In this document: piece after piece, positions 1 through 8,310 of the stretch
Layout of the letters: the number at the start of each line of letters is the position of its first letter
Numbering within the stretch: position 1 is the first letter of the stretch
Assembly: GCA_964450795.1 (NCBI GenBank)
Contig: CAYVDI010000041.1
Coordinates: 1-8,310 of the forward strand
From: JAGOTT01 sp964450795
GTDB taxonomy: Bacteria; Patescibacteriota; Minisyncoccia; Moranbacterales; UBA1568
Direction of reading: 5' to 3'
Length of the DNA: 8,310 nt
The notes under the pieces: model-generated
Told to the model about the DNA's origin: nothing
Databases searched by the model: none
The model's input: the letters and a program-made list of their open reading frames with translations, nothing else
Made by a program: the position numbers and the translations under genes

Positions 1-1
1 C

Positions 2-30
2 TTGACAGAAAAACACCCCCTTGGTACTAT
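2..30 (+). promoter_or_regulatory. Sigma70-type promoter of the rpoBC operon
   Basis: A perfect -35 box TTGACA lies at 2-7. It is followed by a 17-bp spacer and a -10 box TACTAT at 25-30. The -10 box matches the consensus at four of six positions, including the important first T, second A and last T. A TGG at 22-24 directly before it makes an extended -10 element. The predicted start of transcription is near A37. Nothing upstream can be seen, so read-through from an earlier gene cannot be excluded. Confidence 0.8.
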
Positions 31-46
31 TTCGTTACTCGATTAT

Positions 47-56
47 CAAGATCTTG
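47..56. repeat. Perfect 10-bp palindrome just downstream of the promoter
   Basis: CAAGATCTTG is fully self-complementary and would lie about 10 nt downstream of the predicted transcription start. It could be a small operator half-pair or chance. The arms are too short to form an RNA hairpin with a loop. Confidence 0.3.
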
Positions 57-71
57 GACTTTCCCCGGGTG

Positions 72-91
72 GCCTAAGCGACGGCTTGGGC
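72..91 (+). promoter_or_regulatory. Leader hairpin 1
   Basis: GCCTAAGC (72-79) pairs with GCTTGGGC (84-91) over eight base pairs, one of them G-U, around a GACG loop. It is followed by an A-rich stretch and not by a T tract, so it is not an intrinsic terminator. It may stabilise the leader or take part in leader regulation. Confidence 0.5.
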
Positions 92-103
92 AAAACAAAC
101 GAA

Positions 104-122
104 CCGCGCGGACAAAGCGCGG
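104..122 (+). promoter_or_regulatory. Leader hairpin 2
   Basis: CCGCGC (104-109) pairs perfectly with GCGCGG (117-122) around a seven-base GGACAAA loop. All six pairs are G-C. The downstream sequence is pyrimidine-rich, but the T residues are scattered and not directly at the stem, so a terminator role is unlikely. Confidence 0.5.
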
Positions 123-159
123 AGTTTCCATTTCGTTCCTTCTTTTACCAGAGGAAAGC

Positions 160-195
160 ATGTTGAGCGTCTCCACGCGAAGCACAATTTCATAA
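160..195 (+). CDS. Possible 11-residue leader peptide
   Basis: An ATG at 160 opens an 11-codon frame, read MLSVSTRSTIS, that ends with TAA at 193-195. AGAGGA at 150-155 is a good Shine-Dalgarno match, with four bases between it and the ATG. It is clearly better than anything in front of rpoB or rpoC. The peptide has four Ser and two Thr in eleven residues and resembles no family known to me. Its stop codon touches the 5' arm of a weak stem followed by a T6 tract, so translation here could affect whether the stem forms. An ORF this short arises easily by chance, so real translation is unproven. Confidence 0.35.
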   Translation: MLSVSTRSTIS

Positions 196-230
196 GTAAG
201 CCGTAAACCGGTTGGGCCTGCTTGTTTTTT
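194..230 (+). terminator. Weak terminator-like stem in the rpoB leader
   Basis: AAGTAAGC (194-201) can pair with GCTTGTTT (220-227) over eight pairs, two of them G-U, around an 18-nt loop. The T tract runs to 230. The arms are A/U-rich and the loop is large, so it would be a weak terminator. The alternative small hairpin AGCCG / CGGTT (199-213) competes with it. It is listed because a U6 tract and a stem next to a mini-ORF are the layout of an attenuator, but this is inference. Confidence 0.25.
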
Positions 231-294
231 CGTCGGGTGATCCGCCACAGCGGAAAAGTCGAAGAAGCAAGAAGCGACCGCCGGGCGTTTTCGT

Positions 295-3200
295 ATGTCT
301 CACGCGAAAGAAGCGTTGCGGGTCAAGGAGCACTTCAGTGCCCATTCGTCCCTCTCGAAGCGGAAGTTTTTCCAGGATCGGGTGCTCGTCTCCCTTCCGG
401 ATCTGATCGAAGTCCAGACGGACTCCTATGAATGGTTCTGGGAGAAGGGTCTCCGGGAGCTTTTCGATGAGATAAACCCGATCACCGACTTCGCGGGGAA
501 GGATCTCGAGCTTTCTTTTTCAGACTATTACCTTGACGAGCCGAAGTACGATCCGGAAACGTCGAAGGCAAAGAACATCTCCTACGAGGCACCGCTCCGC
601 GCGAAGGCGACGCTCGTGCTCAAGCGGACCGGCGAAGTGAAGGAGCAGGAGATCTATCTCGGCGACTTCCCGCTTATGACCGAGCGCGGAACGTTCATCA
701 TAAACGGCGTCGAGCGCGTCGTCGTTTCCCAGCTCATCCGATCTCCGGGTGTGTTCTTCACCATGTCGTTCGACAAGGGGAAGAAACTTTTCGGAGCGAA
801 GATCATCCCGAATCGCGGGGCGTGGCTCGAGATCGAAACCGACCTTGATGGGATCGTTTCGGTGAAGATCGACCGGAAACGGAAACTCCCGATCACGACG
901 CTTCTCAAGGCGTTCGGATTCGACGACAAGAAGATTCGCGAAACGTTCGCCGACATCGACAACGGTGACACCCGGTTCATCGAAGGGACGCTCGCGAAGG
1001 ATAACACTTCGAATCGCGGTGAAGCGTATCGCGAGGTATACAAGCGGCTCCGCCCGGGCGATCTCGCGACGGAGGAGAACGCGAAGCAGATGATCGATTC
1101 GATGTTCTTCAATTTCGAACGCTACGATTTCGGCGCGGTCGGGCGGTACCGCCTGAACCAGCGGCTCGACGTGGAGCGTGAGAACACGGAGGAGAACCGC
1201 ATCCTGAATCCGGAAGACCTCGTTCTTATCATCAAGGAGGTCATCCGGCTTTCGAACGATCCGGACGGTCGTCCTGACGATATCGACCATCTCGGCAACC
1301 GGCGGGTCCGCGCGGTCGGCGAGCTCATCCAGAACAAGCTCCGTGTCGGCATCTACCGCATGGTGCGGAACGTGAAGGACCGCATGTCAACCTGTGACCT
1401 TTCGATCGTCGTCCCGGGACAGCTCGTGAATCCGCGTCCGGTCGCCGCATCCGTGAAGGAATTCTTTTCGAGCTCCCAACTCTCGCAGTTCATGGATCAG
1501 GTGAATCCGCTCGCCGAACTCGAGCACAAGCGTCGCCTCTCCGCGATGGGTCCCGGCGGGCTCACCCGCGAACGTGCCGGATTCGAGGTCCGCGACGTCC
1601 ATCACAGCCACTATGGCCGTATCTGTCCGGTGCAGACGCCGGAAGGTCCGAACATCGGACTCGTCGGACATCTGGCGACGTATGCGCGCGTGAACGAGTA
1701 CGGATTCCTCGAGACCCCGTATCTCCGGATAGCCAAGGAGGTCCCTGCCGAATCGGAAAAGCTCATGAACCGCATCCTCGCCGAGGATATCGCCGGGATG
1801 AAGGCGGGGGAGAAGATCACGGACGAAAAAGCCGCCGAAAAGATCGCGAAAGAAAGGAAGGGGAAAGCGGTTTCAGTGAAGCCGTTCGTGACGCTCGAAA
1901 TCGAATACATCAACGCCATCGTCGAGGATCGGAAATCGATCGCACACGCCGGCATGAAGCTCGATGAACACCGGAACATCCTCGAGGATATGGCCGAGGC
2001 CCGCATCAAGGGGCATCCGGGCATGATCGAATCGTCCGAACTCGACTACGTCGACGTCTCGGCGAAGCAGTGCATCTCGGTCGCGACCTCCCTTATCCCG
2101 TTCCTCGAACACGACGATGCGAACCGCGCTCTCATGGGTTCGAACATGCAGCGTCAGGCGGTGTCATGCGTCGTGCCGCAGGCGCCGATCGTCGGTACCG
2201 GTATCGAGGACAAGGCCGCGAAGGATTCCGGTCAGGTCGTCGTCGCCGCGCGTGACGGCGAGGTGGTCGTGGTGGACGGCGGACGGGTCGTCGTGCGCGA
2301 GAAGGCGCCGGCCGGATCCAAGAAAGAGACGTTCGATCGCGAATACAAACTTCTTTCTTTCGCGAAGTCGAACTCGTTCACGAGCATGAACCAGGTTCCG
2401 CGTGTCCAGAAGGGACAGGTGGTGAAGAAGGGGGACGTGCTTGCGGACGGTTCCTCGACCGATCACGGCGAGCTCGCACTCGGGCAGAACATGCTCGTCG
2501 CGTTCGTGCCGTGGGAAGGATTCAATTATGAGGACGCAATCATCGTGTCCGAACGGGTCGTGCAGGATGGTCGGTACAGCTCCATCCATATCGAGGATTT
2601 CTCGATCGATGTCCGTGACACGAAGCTCGGTCCGGAGGTGGTGACCCGCGATATTCCGAACATCGGCGAGGATCGGCTGAAGAATCTCGACGAGGGTGGC
2701 ATCATCCGCATCGGCGCGGAAGTCTCCTCCGGGGACATCATGGTCGGCAAGATCACGCCGAAGGGTGAGGGCGATCTCACAGCCGAAGAGCGGCTCCTCC
2801 GCGTGATCTTCGGTGAGAAGTCCCGCGACGTGAAGGACTCCTCGCTCTATCTCCCGCACGGCGAACGCGGAAAGGTCGTCGACGTGAAGATCTTCTCCCG
2901 TGAACACGGTGACAAGCTTCCGATGGGTGTCTTCGAACAGATCCAAGTATCGGTCGCACAGCTCCGCAAACTCTCCGTCGGTGACAAGCTCGCCGGACGG
3001 CACGGAAACAAGGGTGTCATCTCGCACATCGCTCCGGTCGAGGATATGCCGTATCTTCCGGACGGAACGCCGGTCGACATCATCCTCAACCCGCTCGGTG
3101 TCGCGTCCCGCATGAACATCGGACAGATCCTCGAGACGCATATGGGATGGGCGGCGTCGAAACTCGGATACACCGTGGCGACGCCGGCACTCGACGGTAT

Positions 3201-3723
3201 CCCGGAAGAGACGATCAAGGGAGAGCTCATGAAGGCCGGACTTCCGGAAAACGGAAAGATCCGTCTCATGAACGGGAAATCGGGCGAGTACTTCGACAAC
3301 GAATCTACGGTCGGTGTCATGTACATCCTCAAGCTCAACCACCTCGTCGAGGACAAGCTCCACATGCGATCCATCGGGCCCTACTCGCTCATCACCCAGC
3401 AGCCGCTCGGCGGAAAGGCGCAGTTCGGCGGCCAGCGCTTCGGTGAAATGGAAGTGTGGGCGCTCGAAGGATACGGCGCCGCGTATACGCTCCAGGAAAT
3501 GCTCACGATAAAGTCCGATGACGTGCTCGGCCGTTCGAAGGCGTACGAGTCGATCATCAAGGGCGAACCGATCAAGAGCCCGAATCTCCCGGCGTCGTTC
3601 CATGTGCTCGTGAATGAGCTCAAGGGTCTGTGTCTCAATGTCGAGCTCCAGGGAGCGAAGACGGAAACCTCCGAGGTCGAGGAAGGTGAACCCGAGGAAG
3701 AGAAAAATTTCGGGGACCTCTAA
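295..3723 (+). CDS. rpoB: DNA-directed RNA polymerase subunit beta
   Basis: This is the beta subunit of bacterial RNA polymerase, which forms one side of the active-site cleft and, with beta-prime, catalyses RNA synthesis. The 1142-aa protein is complete. The rifampicin-binding region is at residues 390-432, with Q398, D401, H411, R414 and S416 matching E. coli Q513, D516, H526, R529 and S531. NYEDAI (744-749) carries the acidic pair E746/D747. GDK and GNKG supply the active-site lysines K898 and K906. The C-terminal anchor near 1030-1120 is conserved, followed by a 22-residue acidic tail. The large E. coli insertions SI1 and SI2 are absent. Residues 477-534 hold an insertion of about 48 residues relative to E. 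coli, rich in Lys, Glu and Ala. ATG 295 is the only ATG, GTG or TTG in frame after the stop at 238-240. No convincing Shine-Dalgarno sequence precedes it. It is co-transcribed with rpoC, 29 bp downstream. Confidence 0.98.
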   Translation: MSHAKEALRVKEHFSAHSSLSKRKFFQDRVLVSLPDLIEVQTDSYEWFWEKGLRELFDEINPITDFAGKDLELSFSDYYLDEPKYDPETSKAKNISYEAPLRAKATLVLKRTGEVKEQEIYLGDFPLMTERGTFIINGVERVVVSQLIRSPGVFFTMSFDKGKKLFGAKIIPNRGAWLEIETDLDGIVSVKIDRKRKLPITTLLKAFGFDDKKIRETFADIDNGDTRFIEGTLAKDNTSNRGEAYREVYKRLRPGDLATEENAKQMIDSMFFNFERYDFGAVGRYRLNQRLDVERENTEENRILNPEDLVLIIKEVIRLSNDPDGRPDDIDHLGNRRVRAVGELIQNKLRVGIYRMVRNVKDRMSTCDLSIVVPGQLVNPRPVAASVKEFFSSSQLSQFMDQVNPLAELEHKRRLSAMGPGGLTRERAGFEVRDVHHSHYGRICPVQTPEGPNIGLVGHLATYARVNEYGFLETPYLRIAKEVPAESEKLMNRILAEDIAGMKAGEKITDEKAAEKIAKERKGKAVSVKPFVTLEIEYINAIVEDRKSIAHAGMKLDEHRNILEDMAEARIKGHPGMIESSELDYVDVSAKQCISVATSLIPFLEHDDANRALMGSNMQRQAVSCVVPQAPIVGTGIEDKAAKDSGQVVVAARDGEVVVVDGGRVVVREKAPAGSKKETFDREYKLLSFAKSNSFTSMNQVPRVQKGQVVKKGDVLADGSSTDHGELALGQNMLVAFVPWEGFNYEDAIIVSERVVQDGRYSSIHIEDFSIDVRDTKLGPEVVTRDIPNIGEDRLKNLDEGGIIRIGAEVSSGDIMVGKITPKGEGDLTAEERLLRVIFGEKSRDVKDSSLYLPHGERGKVVDVKIFSREHGDKLPMGVFEQIQVSVAQLRKLSVGDKLAGRHGNKGVISHIAPVEDMPYLPDGTPVDIILNPLGVASRMNIGQILETHMGWAASKLGYTVATPALDGIPEETIKGELMKAGLPENGKIRLMNGKSGEYFDNESTVGVMYILKLNHLVEDKLHMRSIGPYSLITQQPLGGKAQFGGQRFGEMEVWALEGYGAAYTLQEMLTIKSDDVLGRSKAYESIIKGEPIKSPNLPASFHVLVNELKGLCLNVELQGAKTETSEVEEGEPEEEKNFGDL

Positions 3724-3752
3724 TCCGTGCTCCAAAGATTAATGCGAAACCT

Positions 3753-7322
<3,570 letters not shown>

Positions 7323-7345
7323 CGGAAATCTGTCATTGCGGGAAA

Positions 7346-7361
7346 TTCGCCAGTTGGCGGA
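7346..7361 (+). repeat. Small hairpin between rpoC and its terminator
   Basis: TTCGCC (7346-7351) pairs with GGCGGA (7356-7361) around an AGTT loop, with one G-U pair. It has no T tract and lies upstream of the strong terminator. It may protect the 3' end of the mRNA or be incidental. Confidence 0.3.
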
Positions 7362-7376
7362 AATCGTTGCGATACG

Positions 7377-7410
7377 GGAAAAGAACCGCCCCCTGGGGCG
7401 GTTCTTTTCC
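7377..7410. terminator. Strong intrinsic terminator of the rpoBC operon
   Basis: The arms AAAAGAACCGCCCC (7379-7392) and GGGGCGGTTCTTTT (7395-7408) are perfect inverse complements. Two further G-C pairs close the base (7377-7378 with 7409-7410). A realistic four-base loop leaves a stem of about 15 pairs. The stem ends in four T residues on the + strand and, because it is symmetric, also on the - strand, so it could stop transcription both ways. It separates the polymerase operon from the next gene. Confidence 0.9.
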
Positions 7411-7439
7411 ATGCACCCCTGTTTTTCCCCCATGAAAAG

Positions 7440-7448
7440 TGGTATCAT
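7440..7448 (+). promoter_or_regulatory. Probable extended -10 promoter for the cysteine-repeat gene
   Basis: TGG (7440-7442) stands directly before TATCAT (7443-7448), which matches the -10 consensus at five of six positions. No convincing -35 box is found 16-18 bp upstream, which is common for extended -10 promoters. The predicted transcription start is near A7455, leaving a leader of about 23 nt. The rpoB promoter also has TGG before its -10 box. Confidence 0.5.
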
Positions 7449-7477
7449 CCCGTCAGAAATACTAAACACAAACGACT

Positions 7478-8269
7478 ATGTTCGTAGAGACACCGTCAAG
7501 AAACGAGCGACTCCTCAAGTACGCCCTTATCGCCCTCGGCATCGCCGTCATCCTCGCGATGCTCACCACCATCTTCTCCTCCGGCCTCCGCAAATCAGAT
7601 TCCGGGGGACAGACTCCGAAACAGGAAACCCCCCTCACCCCCGAAGCCGAGCTGAAGCTCCAGGAGGAGATCTCCCCCCTCATCAAGGGAGGCGACATGA
7701 AAGCGTGCGACAGCGTCACAAACGACATGTACCGAAAGGTCTGCATCAACAACATCGCCCTCAACAAGGCCGAAGAGACAAAAGATATCTCATACTGCCA
7801 GTATCTCGACAATGAGCTCATCGAGAGAAGCTCCTGCGAACGGCAGATCCTCAATCAGAAGGCGATCGAGAAGGAAGATAAATCCGTCTGCTCCGAGACG
7901 AAGGACGAGAAGCTGAAGCAGGAATGCGAGAATTCCTTTCTCTTCGGCATGGCAAGCAAGAAGCAGGATCCGAAGCTCTGCGACCGGGATGCCGACAAGA
8001 CGAAGGCCGATCAGTGCTGGAACGGATATCAGGCACAGAGGATGATGGTACCGACGACCGACGGGAAACCCGGGGAAGTCGATTGCGGTCTCTTCCGCGG
8101 AGAGGACGTGAAGGCGGATTGCCAGGCGCTCACCGCCGCACTGAAAGAATCCAACCCGCAGAAACTCATGGAAGCCTGTCAGGCACAGAAGACCAAAGCC
8201 TTCTTCCAGGTCTGCATGATGGTGAACCAGAGGGGGATGACCCCTCCGGTCATGGGTCCGAAACAATAA
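7478..8269 (+). CDS. Membrane-anchored cysteine-repeat protein of unknown function
   Basis: I do not recognise a named family. The 263-aa protein starts with a short basic segment (R8, R11, K14) followed by one hydrophobic helix at about 15-33. This predicts a cytoplasmic N-terminus and an exported C-terminal part. No signal peptidase site or lipobox is obvious. A Pro/Ser/Thr/Gln-rich linker spans about 36-56. The rest has twelve cysteines in six pairs: 77/89, 107/120, 138/150, 168/180, 203/215 and 234/246. Five pairs are C-x11-C and one is C-x12-C, with 17 residues between the first four pairs. The segments are charged and predicted helical, so a solenoid of helical hairpins closed by disulfides is a reasonable model. 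ATG 7478 has no Shine-Dalgarno sequence but fits the predicted promoter and the N-terminal helix. Codon choice is less biased than in rpoBC (more CCC), suggesting lower expression. The gene probably forms an operon with the one 12 bp downstream. Confidence 0.9.
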   Translation: MFVETPSRNERLLKYALIALGIAVILAMLTTIFSSGLRKSDSGGQTPKQETPLTPEAELKLQEEISPLIKGGDMKACDSVTNDMYRKVCINNIALNKAEETKDISYCQYLDNELIERSSCERQILNQKAIEKEDKSVCSETKDEKLKQECENSFLFGMASKKQDPKLCDRDADKTKADQCWNGYQAQRMMVPTTDGKPGEVDCGLFRGEDVKADCQALTAALKESNPQKLMEACQAQKTKAFFQVCMMVNQRGMTPPVMGPKQ

Positions 8270-8281
8270 CGGAAAACGGGT

Positions 8282-8310
8282 ATGAAAAAATCACTCGCGA
8301 TCGTTCCGGT
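8282..8310 (+). CDS. Start of an unidentified gene, cut by the window edge
   Basis: ATG 8282 follows the previous stop codon by 12 bp, with a weak GGA at 8271-8273 as a possible ribosome binding site. The nine complete codons read MKKSLAIVP. Two lysines followed by hydrophobic residues could begin a signal peptide or membrane helix, but this is too short to assign. The spacing suggests co-transcription with the cysteine-repeat gene. Confidence 0.6.

Larger units (their letters stand above)
37..294 (+). promoter_or_regulatory. Long structured 5' leader of rpoB mRNA
   Basis: About 258 nt separate the predicted transcription start from the rpoB start codon. No protein-coding gene of normal size is seen here. 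The leader holds a 10-bp palindrome (47-56), a hairpin at 72-91, a second hairpin at 104-122, a pyrimidine-rich stretch (125-148), a mini-ORF with a Shine-Dalgarno sequence (160-195), a weak stem with a T6 tract (194-230), and a 5-bp hairpin at 241-254 (TCCGC, loop CACA, GCGGA). Control of RNA polymerase subunit synthesis through the leader is an inference. No known riboswitch or ribosomal-protein leader class was recognised. Confidence 0.55.

Noticed and set aside
27..248. A 73-codon minus-strand frame covering the rpoB leader
   Set aside because: It starts with GTG without a ribosome site, has no recognisable product, and lies over the promoter and structured leader of rpoB.
212..431. Two + strand frames of 64 and 69 codons starting in the leader and running into rpoB
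   Set aside because: They overlap the beginning of rpoB in other frames, start with weak codons or lack a ribosome site, and encode Ser/Arg-rich sequence typical of out-of-frame reading.
7336..7815. A 159-codon + strand frame running through the terminator into the cysteine-repeat gene
   Set aside because: It crosses a strong intrinsic terminator and overlaps the supported gene in another frame; the product is low-complexity and basic.

Overview
The window looks like a piece of a bacterial chromosome, probably from a Patescibacteria / Candidate Phyla Radiation lineage. That placement is an inference. It rests on compact RNA polymerase subunits without the large E. coli-type insertions (SI1, SI2, SI3), a Gram-positive/CPR-like beta-prime sequence, a cysteine-repeat surface protein next door, and open reading frames that mostly lack Shine-Dalgarno sequences. 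The base composition is moderately GC-rich, with strong preference for CTC, ATC and GTC codons. UGA is not used as a sense codon, so the ordinary bacterial code applies, unlike the recoded Gracilibacteria/Absconditabacteria.

Positions 1-294 are the control region of the rpoBC operon. A strong sigma70-type promoter (TTGACA, 17-bp spacer, extended -10) lies at the very left edge. It predicts a leader RNA of about 258 nt. The leader contains a 10-bp palindrome, two stable-looking GC hairpins, an 11-codon mini-ORF with a good Shine-Dalgarno sequence, and a weak stem followed by six U residues. Neither rplJ nor rplL is seen in the short stretch before rpoB.

Positions 295-7322 hold rpoB (beta, 1142 aa) and rpoC (beta-prime, 1189 aa). 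Both are complete, on the + strand and separated by 29 bp. All catalytic and zinc-binding residues checked are intact. The beta subunit has an insertion of about 48 residues that resembles a segment of the beta-prime subunit encoded just downstream. A strong near-palindromic hairpin at 7377-7410 ends the operon.

Positions 7411-8310 start a second transcription unit with a probable extended -10 promoter. Its first gene encodes a 263-aa, single-pass membrane-anchored protein of unknown function. The exported part is built from six cysteine-pair repeats with almost constant spacing. A further gene starts 12 bp downstream and is cut by the window edge.

The most interesting items are the beta-prime-like insertion in beta, the cysteine-stapled repeat protein, and the leader with its mini-ORF and possible attenuator. 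No mobile element, CRISPR array, tRNA or rRNA was seen.
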